A stretch of 64,000 nt of DNA from Nibrella viscosa. Its GTDB lineage: Bacteria > Bacteroidota > Bacteroidia > Cytophagales > Spirosomataceae. Each line of letters begins with the position of its first letter. Within the stretch, counting starts at the first letter, position 1. Made by a program: the position numbers and the translations under genes. The notes under the pieces are model-generated. The model did not search any database and had not been told where the DNA came from. It worked only from the letters and a program-made list of their open reading frames with translations. The stretch covers positions 186,001 to 250,000 of the forward strand of contig NZ_BAABHB010000002.1 of NCBI RefSeq assembly GCF_039541875.1, read 5' to 3'. This document shows positions 45,021 to 52,748 of this stretch, piece after piece.

Positions 45021-46637
45021 TTAACCCGTAAAACTCACCATGACCAGCACCACGATGGCGATAACCACCAGTGAGCCGATGATATCCACGGCTGAGTACG
45101 TAGCCCGGTTAGCCGCTTTCTGCTCTTCGGAAAGTGAACCAAAGGTCAACCCTCGGACCTGATCCGCCGTCGGTGCCGGCGTAAGCATACTCACCGTTAC
45201 GCACAAAATGACACAGAACAGGAAAAACCAGGCTGCGAAGGTCAGAAAATTAATACTGCCGAAGGTGTAGAAAAAGCTATTGGGGTCCATGGAATTGCGG
45301 CTTAGTTCCGAGACCAGCCGGACGGCCGCTACCAGCAGACCAATCAACAGGGTTGCCATAGCCCCCTGGCTGTTGATTCGCTTGAAGAAAATGCCCAGCA
45401 GGAACACCGCCGTGATGGGGGGCGCAATATACGACTGCACCGACTGCAGGTACTCGTACAACACGCCCGAAATATTCTGCATAATCGGAATCCAGGCAAT
45501 GCCCAGAATCACCACGAAGCCCGTAGCCACCCGACCCACGTTTACCAGTTGCGATTCCGGCGCATCCGGCCGCAGCTTCTTGTAAATATCGACGGTAAAC
45601 AGGGTAGAGCAGGAGTTGAAGATCGACGCGAGTGAACTCATTAAGGCGGCCAGCAGACCAGCGGCTACCAGCCCCCGCAAGCCGCCCGGCATTTTGTTCA
45701 TCAGCAGCGTAGCAAACGCCTGATCGGGAGAGTTCCAGTCGAGTTCGCCTTTGTTTTTCAGGGCCAGGGCTACAATACCCGGCACCAGGAACAGAAAAAT
45801 CGGCAACAGTTTCAGCAAACCGCCGAAGATGGTACCGCGTCGGCCCTGTTGAATGTTTCGGGCGGCCAGTACCCGCTGCACAATATACTGATCGGTACAC
45901 CAGTACCAGGTGCCCACAATAGAGCTGGTCAGCACCAGTGGCAGCCACGGAAAATCAGGGTCGGTATTGGGGCGCCACATATTCATATACCCGGCGGGTA
46001 GAGCCTCCTTAACACCACTCCAGCCACCGGCCGACTGCACGCTGACGATCGTCAGCGTAGCTGCCCCGATCACCAGAATAACGGTCTGGATGGCTTCGGT
46101 ATACGCTACCGCCCGCATACCGCCCAGCACCGTATAAATACCGGTTAGGATCACCGTAATCAGCGCCCCAAACCAGAAGTCGATGTGCAGCAGCGACGAG
46201 ATTACGATACCACCGGCATATACCGTAACCGATACTTTGGTGAGTACATAGGCCAACAGGGAGAAGATACTCAGAAACCAGCGGGTACTGGCGTTGAACC
46301 GGCGCTCCAGGAACTCAGGCATGGTAAAAACGCCACTTCGGTAGTAAAAGGGCAGGAATACCCAGCCCAGTGTAATCACCAGCCAGGCATGCAGTTCGTA
46401 AATAAGCAGCGGAATTTTGCCGCCCGCTCCGGAGCCGGCCAGACCAACCACGTGTTCGGAACCGATGTTAGACGCAAAAATGGAGGCACCAACCACAAAC
46501 CAGCCCAGATTGCGGCCGGCCAGAAAGTAATCCTCCGTATTTGATTGTTTACGGGTAACAACCCAGATAGCAACAGCAGTTAAGAGCAGAAAGTAACTTC
46601 CGATAACTACCCAGTCAAGGGTGGAAAATTGATTCAT
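45021..46637 (-). CDS. Sodium/solute symporter (SSS family, SglT-like)
   Basis: An inner-membrane Na+-coupled transporter of 538 residues with about 14 hydrophobic segments. It has the SSS motif in EDYFLAGRNLGWFVVGASIFASNIGSEH near the start, the central LGGMRAVAYTEAIQ, and GLLAALMSSLASIFNSCSTLFTVDIY. The sequence resembles the sugar-type (SglT) subfamily. It lies 69 bases after the SDR start, on the same strand. It is a distinct gene from the second symporter at 47557. Confidence 0.92.
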   Translation of the reverse strand: MNQFSTLDWVVIGSYFLLLTAVAIWVVTRKQSNTEDYFLAGRNLGWFVVGASIFASNIGSEHVVGLAGSGAGGKIPLLIYELHAWLVITLGWVFLPFYYRSGVFTMPEFLERRFNASTRWFLSIFSLLAYVLTKVSVTVYAGGIVISSLLHIDFWFGALITVILTGIYTVLGGMRAVAYTEAIQTVILVIGAATLTIVSVQSAGGWSGVKEALPAGYMNMWRPNTDPDFPWLPLVLTSSIVGTWYWCTDQYIVQRVLAARNIQQGRRGTIFGGLLKLLPIFLFLVPGIVALALKNKGELDWNSPDQAFATLLMNKMPGGLRGLVAAGLLAALMSSLASIFNSCSTLFTVDIYKKLRPDAPESQLVNVGRVATGFVVILGIAWIPIMQNISGVLYEYLQSVQSYIAPPITAVFLLGIFFKRINSQGAMATLLIGLLVAAVRLVSELSRNSMDPNSFFYTFGSINFLTFAAWFFLFCVILCVTVSMLTPAPTADQVRGLTFGSLSEEQKAANRATYSAVDIIGSLVVIAIVVLVMVSFTG

Positions 46638-46740
46638 AGCAGGGGTTTTCTTTGGGCTCCGAAATTAAGCACAAAAGAATAATATGGTAGTATGTATTTC
46701 TTTGTTTATAAAGATTTGGTAAGAAAGAGGTAGCGTATAG

Positions 46741-47493
46741 CTACCAAACCCGACTGGCCACTACATTGATGATCACGTTGATAAGGAGCGCAAGACAAAA
46801 CGACAGGGCTACCGAAAACAACGGAAGAAAAAATGCCTGTAGGAAGAAAAATGTGGTGAAACCCAGCACTCCGATGAGCAGGCCACGTAAAATCAGAATA
46901 GTGGGGCCGCTGCCCTGCAAATGATGTGTAAAAATAGCCAGAATGGACGTCATAATCGGGAAAGGGGTGAGAATGCCGCTCCAGGCTGGCCCCAGCATGT
47001 TGGCCAGCCATGTAACGGCTACAACAAATAAGGTGGCAACGAGCATCCGCAGGGGAATATCGAACGGTAAGCGACGGACAGCGATAGCAGACATGGCCGT
47101 AGCCGGAAAATACCGCAGGGCCAGCAGAGCGCTACTCACGGCGAGACCGTAGCTCACCGCCAGATTAATATTGACGAAATTGATGAGCCAGGCCACGCCC
47201 ACATATACGAGGTAAGCAACAGAAACGGTTACCGGCCAGCTCATCTTCGTTGAAAGCCAGGCATAACTGTATGTAAAACATACCCAGGCGACTATGCCCG
47301 TCAGAATACCGCGAACAGACTGAACGCCGAAGCCTTTTCCCTGCTCCAGAATAAAAAACAGCAGGATGGGACCGGCTACCCAGGGTAAACTGGCAATCAG
47401 CCCGCCGACTTTATTGCCCCACCGGCGGCTCACCAGCGTAACCAGGCCAATCGCCAGGGGCATTAGGGTTACTTTGAAAAAAAGGACACTCAT
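46741..47493 (-). CDS. Polytopic membrane protein with an internal duplication
   Basis: A 250-residue inner-membrane protein with about eight hydrophobic segments. The ATG at 47493 (MSVLFFKVTLMPLAIG) is preferred because the longer frame (47547) reads through a perfect hairpin. Two halves are similar: RWGNKVGGLIASLPWVAGPILLFF...VRGILTGIVAWVCFTYSYAW and GPAWSGILTPFPIMTSILAIF...LRGLLIGVLGFTTFFFLQAF. This indicates gene duplication and fusion with inverted or repeated topology. The family is not recognised. It lies between the two symporter genes on the same strand. Confidence 0.65.
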   Translation of the reverse strand: MSVLFFKVTLMPLAIGLVTLVSRRWGNKVGGLIASLPWVAGPILLFFILEQGKGFGVQSVRGILTGIVAWVCFTYSYAWLSTKMSWPVTVSVAYLVYVGVAWLINFVNINLAVSYGLAVSSALLALRYFPATAMSAIAVRRLPFDIPLRMLVATLFVVAVTWLANMLGPAWSGILTPFPIMTSILAIFTHHLQGSGPTILILRGLLIGVLGFTTFFFLQAFFLPLFSVALSFCLALLINVIINVVASRVW

Positions 47494-47511
47494 GGATGCA
47501 GACAAACTGTT

Positions 47512-47539
47512 GAATTGCCGGACAGGTGTCCGGCAATTC
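47512..47539 (-). terminator. Hairpin after the second symporter gene
   Basis: GAATTGCCGGACA and TGTCCGGCAATTC form a perfect 13-bp stem, the two halves separated by only two bases. It lies 17 bases after the symporter stop on the minus strand, without a T tract. Confidence 0.5.
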
Positions 47540-47556
47540 TTCCGCAAGATAAAAAC

Positions 47557-49392
47557 TTACGCAAAATAGTACAGCATCCAGACCGAAGCTGCGGTGAGGA
47601 GACCGGCCCAGAAGTGGTTGTCGATCCAGACCTGGCCTATACCCGCCCGCACCGGCTGCGTGGGCTCAGGCTGCGTTCGGGCACGACGGCTGGAGAGCAG
47701 AAATAAGCTTAGTGTGGCCAGAGCGGCCCAGACAGCGACCTGTTTCGGCGATACGTCCAGACTGAAGATAATACCGATAAATACTCCCTGCACCAGCAGA
47801 AACAAGCCAATTCCCCGGAATACTTCCCCGGCATTGATGTCTACCTGCAGCTTATTGAATCCGTCAAATTGGGTGTTCGGGTAAACGGTTAAACTGAGGC
47901 CAATCAGCGTAAGCGAACTCAGCACAAACGTGATGAATACCCGATGCATGAAGTTGAGCGTTTCGCCAAAGGTGGCCGCCACCGCCGGTATCTGCGACAG
48001 AGCGCCGTTGTAAATCCACTCGGCCAGCAGACCGTACAGCGGAGCCAGGATCATGGCCGCTACGGCGGCCTGGGCGCTGGCTCGCTTCCAGAGCACCCCG
48101 ATGAAAAACGCGACCATGATGCCGGGGGTGAAGTACGATAACTGTGATGATACCTTTAGGAAAAAATTATTGGAGCGGTCGGGCGTATAGGTCCATAGCG
48201 CAATAGCAATAGAGGCTACCACCATCGCTACGATGCTCAGGCGGCCAAAACGCACAATCTGGCGGTCGCTGGCCCTGGGCGTGATGTACTTTTTGTAGAC
48301 ATCCAGCGTCAGCAGCGTGGTGGCCGCGTTCATCATAGAGTCGACGGAGGAAAAGGTGGCAGCCGTCAGACCGGCCAGGATCATACCTGTCAGACCGACA
48401 CCAGAGGGAATTACCGTCTCGACCAGTTTCAGAAAAGCCCCATCGGAGTTAAAGTCCATATTCCCAAACCGGCTGCGGAAGAGGTAATAGGCCGCTACGC
48501 CCGCCGAGATGGAGAAGAACGGAATCATCAGCTTCAGAAAACCGCTGGCGATAATGCCTTTGCGGGCATCGTCGTCGCTACTGGCGGCCAGCACGCGCTG
48601 CACCAGAAATTGATTGGTGGTGAAGTTAAAACAGTGCTGGAGCATCAGGCCGGTAAAAATACCCGTCCAGGGCAGGTTGGGGTGCGAGGCCGGCAGGTAG
48701 AGGTGCATTTTCTGCGCTTCACGCGGCATGGATGCATCCAGAGACAGCAGGCCCGCGAACCCGCCAATCTCCGGTTGTGAGAATGTGAAATACGCGACCG
48801 TAATCCCGGCCGCCAGCATCATCAGGGTCTGGATGGTGTCGGTAATTACGATGGATTCCATACCGCCCCAGATCGTGTAGCTGCAGGTGACCAGGCCAAT
48901 CAGCAGCAGGCCCACTTCGTACGAAATCGCAAAATCGGAGCCGCCAAACAGCCATTGCAGCGTAATGCTGCCGACGTAAAAAGCACCTACCAACTGCACC
49001 AGAATAATCAGCACCAGCAGAATGGTGTAAATCAGCCGGGCGGCCTCGTTATACCGCACCTCCAGATATTGCGAGAGCGTAAACAGTTCCAGCCGCCGGT
49101 ACGACGCCAGAAACACGAAACATAGCAGCAGCACCGCCGGAAACACCACCTCGTAATGCGCCTGCACAAAGCCAATGGAATACCCGATGCCCAGCATCCC
49201 GATCAGGTGAAACGAGCTGATATTGGTGCCGAATACCGAGCCGGCCACCGTCCACCACCGGATAGACCGGCCGGCCAGAAAATACTGTTCCGCGTTCTTT
49301 TTGCGGAGGGCCACAATCACCCCGGCTGTCGGCATAATGAGCAGCATCAGGACGAGGACGATGATGTCGATGGGTTGGAGTTGGCTGAGCAC
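47557..49392 (-). CDS. Sodium/solute symporter (SSS family), associated with glycoside uptake genes
   Basis: A second SSS transporter of 611 residues with about 14 membrane segments. Landmarks are AEQYFLAGRSIRWWTVAGSVFGTNISSFHLIG, WGGMESIVITDTIQTLM, FNFTTNQFLVQRVLAA and GLTAATFSSVDSMMNAATTLLTLDVYK. It follows the monooxygenase gene in the same direction, separated only by the four-helix-bundle element, so it was probably the next gene of the receptor/glucosidase/monooxygenase operon before that element was acquired. The substrate may be the sugar released in the periplasm. Confidence 0.92.
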   Translation of the reverse strand: MLSQLQPIDIIVLVLMLLIMPTAGVIVALRKKNAEQYFLAGRSIRWWTVAGSVFGTNISSFHLIGMLGIGYSIGFVQAHYEVVFPAVLLLCFVFLASYRRLELFTLSQYLEVRYNEAARLIYTILLVLIILVQLVGAFYVGSITLQWLFGGSDFAISYEVGLLLIGLVTCSYTIWGGMESIVITDTIQTLMMLAAGITVAYFTFSQPEIGGFAGLLSLDASMPREAQKMHLYLPASHPNLPWTGIFTGLMLQHCFNFTTNQFLVQRVLAASSDDDARKGIIASGFLKLMIPFFSISAGVAAYYLFRSRFGNMDFNSDGAFLKLVETVIPSGVGLTGMILAGLTAATFSSVDSMMNAATTLLTLDVYKKYITPRASDRQIVRFGRLSIVAMVVASIAIALWTYTPDRSNNFFLKVSSQLSYFTPGIMVAFFIGVLWKRASAQAAVAAMILAPLYGLLAEWIYNGALSQIPAVAATFGETLNFMHRVFITFVLSSLTLIGLSLTVYPNTQFDGFNKLQVDINAGEVFRGIGLFLLVQGVFIGIIFSLDVSPKQVAVWAALATLSLFLLSSRRARTQPEPTQPVRAGIGQVWIDNHFWAGLLTAASVWMLYYFA

Positions 49393-49403
49393 TTTTTAAT
49401 GAT

Positions 49404-49423
49404 TAATGATGAACGATGAATGA
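49404..49423 (+). repeat. Left inverted copy of the 20-nt repeat flanking the four-helix-bundle gene
   Basis: TAATGATGAACGATGAATGA is identical at 19 of 20 positions to the copy at 49855-49874, which is on the opposite strand. It lies 12 bases upstream of the minus-strand symporter start and 25 bases after the four-helix-bundle stop. Confidence 0.75.
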
Positions 49424-49448
49424 ACTTGCGCCCCAGGTTAATATGGAT

Positions 49449-49820
49449 TTAGGCGGCCATTCTTTTCTGCCTGGTTTTGGCGCTGAGTATGATACTCCGG
49501 ACGAGTTTAAGCAACTCCGAAGTATCTTCATGTATGCTGCAAAACTCGTTTTCGGATAAGTAGTCGGTAGCCCGCAACAATTCCAGCCAGTACATAGTCT
49601 CATCTGCTTCTTTTTGGGCTACTCTCATTTTGTGGATAAAGTCGGCTTTGGTTTCTGCATTATCGGCTTCCCGAACATTCGCGCCAATAGAAGTGCCGGA
49701 TTTCAGCAATTGCTTACTCAGCACAAACTCCTTTTTAGCAATTCTGAGGTGTTGGTAGAGTCGAACGACCCGAGCAGCAAAGCGAAAGCTCTTCTCCCGC
49801 ACTACATTATCTTTTTTCAT
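49449..49820 (-). CDS. Four-helix-bundle protein, 23S rRNA intervening-sequence type
   Basis: The 123-residue, mostly helical protein shows the family pattern SFRFAARVVRLYQHL, SKQLLKSGTSIGANVREADNAETKADFIHKMRVAQKEADETMYWLELL and a C-terminal helix ending AKTRQKRMAA. It belongs to the family first seen in intervening sequences of 23S rRNA and in the diversity-generating retroelement accessory protein Avd. No reverse transcriptase or variable repeat is nearby. It sits between two operon genes, flanked by inverted 20-nt repeats, and is less GC-rich than its neighbours; this suggests acquisition as a small unit. Confidence 0.88.
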   Translation of the reverse strand: MKKDNVVREKSFRFAARVVRLYQHLRIAKKEFVLSKQLLKSGTSIGANVREADNAETKADFIHKMRVAQKEADETMYWLELLRATDYLSENEFCSIHEDTSELLKLVRSIILSAKTRQKRMAA

Positions 49821-49854
49821 TATCGATTACGTTAGCGTCCCCGTTAATCGTTTA

Positions 49855-49874
49855 TCATTCATCATTCATCATTA
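49855..49874 (-). repeat. Right inverted copy of the 20-nt repeat flanking the four-helix-bundle gene
   Basis: On the minus strand this reads TAATGATGAATGATGAATGA, matching the left copy at 19 of 20 positions. Its first three bases (TAA) are the stop codon of the monooxygenase gene. The repeat is internally periodic (GATGAAT). Confidence 0.75.
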
Positions 49875-51044
49875 GTAACTCAATTCTCCGTACGTCAGTG
49901 GTGTTGCCGGCGTGGTGGCGGGTCGGCGGCCCTGCACGTCGGCCAGGCGGACGTTGGGGAGGTGGGGGAGAACGAGTTTGCCAAAGTATTCGGATTCTTC
50001 AATGAGCGGGTAGCCGGAGAGGATGAAGGCGCGGATGCCCATGTCCATGTAGCGGTACATCTGGGCAATAATCTGCTTCGGTGTGCCCACTAACGCGCCA
50101 CCGCACCCCGAGCGGGCGCGGCCGATGCCGGTCCACAGGATAGGTTCAATGAAGCCGTCATTATCGGCGGTCTGGCGGAGTTCATCCTGGCGCAGTACGC
50201 CCAGCGAGCGGGAATCCTGGGTACGGTGTTTCAGCGCTTCTGCCTGCTGCTCGTCGAACTTAGACATCATCCGGCGGGTCCAGGCGCGGGCTTCCTCTTC
50301 CGTTTCGCGCACAACAACATGGATACGCAGACCGAAGTCGATGGTGCGTCCGTAGCGGGCAGCGCGGGCGGAAACGTCCTGCATGGTGGCGTAGAGCGAC
50401 TCTTCGGGTTCGGGCCACATCAGAAACACATCGCAATGCTCGGCGCAGACCTCTTTGGCCCCATCGGCAATCCCGCCAAAGTAGAGCAGCGGTCCGCCGT
50501 TCTGCTGGTACGGCTTCACCGGGTCGGTCGACAGGCTCAGTTTACCATACACCGCTCCGTCGAACTCGATGCGGTCCTGCGTCCAGCTTTGCTTCAGGAT
50601 CTGAATGGTTTCGGCGCAGCGCTTGTAACGCAGGTCAGGACTTTCTTTGTAACCCGGTAATTCGGAGTTGATGATGTTGATGGTTAGTCGCCCCTCCAGC
50701 ATGTGGTCCAGCGTCGAGATAGCCCTGGCCAGCATGGGCGGGTGAAATTCGCCGGTACGAATGGCCACCAGCAGGCTAATGTTCTGGGTCATGGGCGCAA
50801 TGGCCGAGGCAAACGAAATGGGCTCCTGCCCCACCACGTAGGACGTCGGCAGCAGGATGTTGTGAAAACCCAGCCGGTCGGCGGTGAGCAGAATGTCGCG
50901 GCAATGCTCCCAGTTGCTGCGCCGGTCGGGATCCAGTTGCCCCAGAAACTCGGTGTCGCCCCCGCAGAGGTCGCAAAACCAGGCAATTTCCGCTAACTGC
51001 TGCTCGGTACGTATCGTTACTGTCTGAATCGGTTCTTTTAGCAT
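49872..51044 (-). CDS. SsuD-like flavin-dependent monooxygenase (luciferase-like superfamily)
   Basis: A class C flavin monooxygenase of 390 residues resembling alkanesulfonate monooxygenase SsuD. Matching stretches are ADRLGFHNILLPT, YFGGIADGAKEVCAEHCDVFLMWPEPEES, FGLRIHVVVRETEEEA (Arg and His of the SsuD active site), LWTGIGRARSGCGGALVGTP (the SsuD Arg in the phosphate-binding loop) and FILSGYPLIEESEYFGKLVLP. SsuD releases sulfite from sulfonates using FMNH2; the related SmoC acts on sulfoquinovose. No flavin reductase gene is in the window. It lies 31 bases after the glucosidase gene, so it is probably in its operon. Confidence 0.85.
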   Translation of the reverse strand: MLKEPIQTVTIRTEQQLAEIAWFCDLCGGDTEFLGQLDPDRRSNWEHCRDILLTADRLGFHNILLPTSYVVGQEPISFASAIAPMTQNISLLVAIRTGEFHPPMLARAISTLDHMLEGRLTINIINSELPGYKESPDLRYKRCAETIQILKQSWTQDRIEFDGAVYGKLSLSTDPVKPYQQNGGPLLYFGGIADGAKEVCAEHCDVFLMWPEPEESLYATMQDVSARAARYGRTIDFGLRIHVVVRETEEEARAWTRRMMSKFDEQQAEALKHRTQDSRSLGVLRQDELRQTADNDGFIEPILWTGIGRARSGCGGALVGTPKQIIAQMYRYMDMGIRAFILSGYPLIEESEYFGKLVLPHLPNVRLADVQGRRPATTPATPLTYGELSY

Positions 51045-51075
51045 AATCTTATTTGTTACTACGTACAGTCGCCTT

Positions 51076-52746
51076 TTATGTAGCAATGCTTTCGTTTTTA
51101 AAGCTGTAAATACGTGCTTCGAACGGGCGTAAACGGGTGTGATTTACCTTGTCTGATACATCGTAGTTGGCAAACTCTACTATTCCGTTCGCCAGGTCGG
51201 GTATGGCAAGTTCGGTATCTTTCCGGGAAAAGTTAGCTATAACAAGCAGTGTTTGCAGCGCATATTTTCGCTCAAAGGCATACACAACCGGATCGTCAGG
51301 CAGTAGGTCCCGGTAGGAGCCATAGGTAATAGTTGGTTTATTGCCTCGCCAGCGAATCAGGTCTTTGTAATAGTTGAGTACAGACTGACGATCAACCTGC
51401 TGACTAGCCACATTAATCCGGCTGTGGTTCGGATTGACCATTAACCAGGGGTTGCCGGTGGTGAAGCCGGCATTGGGTTCATACGACCATTGCATGGGCG
51501 TTCGGGCATGATCGCGCGCAATACGATTAGCCGCTGTCAGAAACTGTTCGGCCGGATAGCGTCCTGACTCAACCAGCGTAGTATATGCGTTGCGTACCTG
51601 TACATCGTCAAATGCCTCGATGCTGTTGAACCGGCAGTTGGTCATTCCAATCTCGTCGCCCTGGTAAATCGTCGGGGTGCCGCGTAAGGAAAGCAGCACC
51701 GTGGCCAGCATGGTGGCCGACTCCCGGTGGTACCGTTCCGCATCGCCGAAACGCGACACCACACGTGGATTGTCGTGATTGCCGAAGTAGATATTCTGCC
51801 AGCCCTCGTTGCCAATGGCGGCATCCCAGTTGTCGAATACAGCCTTTAGCTCCGTAAGGGTGAACTCCGGTTGGGGTTCAGCAAAGTTAATCTCCTCGCG
51901 GGGTACGGCATGATCGAAGTGATAGATCATATTCAACTCCTGCCGGTTACGGCCGACGTATAGGTTAGCCTGTTCTGCCGATACACCGAAGCCCTCTCCA
52001 ATGGTAATACACCAGGGATATTGACTGATTACCTCGCGATGCATTTCCTGCAGAAACTCATGGATGCGCGGCCCGTTGGCGTAAAGCGTCAAATCACCAT
52101 AGCGGCCTTCCGGGTAATCAGGGAAGTCCGGGTCTTTGGACAAAAACGGAATCACATCCATCCGGAAGCCATCCACGCCTTTCTCCAGCCAGAACCGCAT
52201 CATCCGGTACACCTCCTGCCGGAGCTTTGGGTTCTCCCAGTTCAGGTCGGGCTGTTTTTGGGTAAACAGGTGCAGGTAGTACTCGCCGGTACCCTCATCC
52301 AGCGTCCAGGCCGGACCGGAGAAAAACGAAAGCCAGTTGTTCGGCTCACGTCCATCCTTCGGTGGTCGCCAGATGTAAAAATCCCGATACGGATTGTCTT
52401 TTGACCGGCGCGCCTGCTGAAACCACGGATGTTCGTCGGAGCTGTGATTAACGACCAGATCCAGAATGAGTCGCATTCCCCTCATACGAACGCCCATCAG
52501 CAGTTCATCAAAATCGTCCATGCTGCCGAATTCAGGCTGAATGGCCCGGTAATCGGAAATATCGTAGCCGTTATCCGCATTCGGTGACCGAAAGATTGGA
52601 CTTAGCCAAAGGATATTGACACCCAGGGCGCTGAGGTAATCCAGTTTCTGAATGATGCCCATCAGATCGCCCACACCGTCGCCATCACTGTCGTTAAAGC
52701 TGCGGGGGTAGATCTGATAGATAATATCTTCTTTCCAGTTGAACAT
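51076..52746 (-). CDS. GH13 alpha-glucosidase (oligo-1,6-glucosidase type)
   Basis: The 556-residue enzyme has no signal peptide. GH13 motifs appear in order: DNGYDISDYRAI, DLVVNHSSDEHPWF, the nucleophile in GFRMDVIPFL, the acid/base Glu in ITIGEGFG, and YFGNHDNPRVVSRFG. These and the C-terminal beta domain place it with alpha-glucosidases/oligo-1,6-glucosidases rather than trehalose synthase. Its ATG is two bases after the receptor stop, a tight coupling. All usual subsite -1 residues seem present, so a normal glucoside is the default substrate. Confidence 0.9.
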   Translation of the reverse strand: MFNWKEDIIYQIYPRSFNDSDGDGVGDLMGIIQKLDYLSALGVNILWLSPIFRSPNADNGYDISDYRAIQPEFGSMDDFDELLMGVRMRGMRLILDLVVNHSSDEHPWFQQARRSKDNPYRDFYIWRPPKDGREPNNWLSFFSGPAWTLDEGTGEYYLHLFTQKQPDLNWENPKLRQEVYRMMRFWLEKGVDGFRMDVIPFLSKDPDFPDYPEGRYGDLTLYANGPRIHEFLQEMHREVISQYPWCITIGEGFGVSAEQANLYVGRNRQELNMIYHFDHAVPREEINFAEPQPEFTLTELKAVFDNWDAAIGNEGWQNIYFGNHDNPRVVSRFGDAERYHRESATMLATVLLSLRGTPTIYQGDEIGMTNCRFNSIEAFDDVQVRNAYTTLVESGRYPAEQFLTAANRIARDHARTPMQWSYEPNAGFTTGNPWLMVNPNHSRINVASQQVDRQSVLNYYKDLIRWRGNKPTITYGSYRDLLPDDPVVYAFERKYALQTLLVIANFSRKDTELAIPDLANGIVEFANYDVSDKVNHTRLRPFEARIYSFKNESIAT

Positions 52747-52748
52747 AC

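Noticed and set aside
49449..49820. Diversity-generating retroelement accessory gene (avd)
   Set aside because: The fold family is shared, but no reverse transcriptase, template repeat or variable repeat is nearby.
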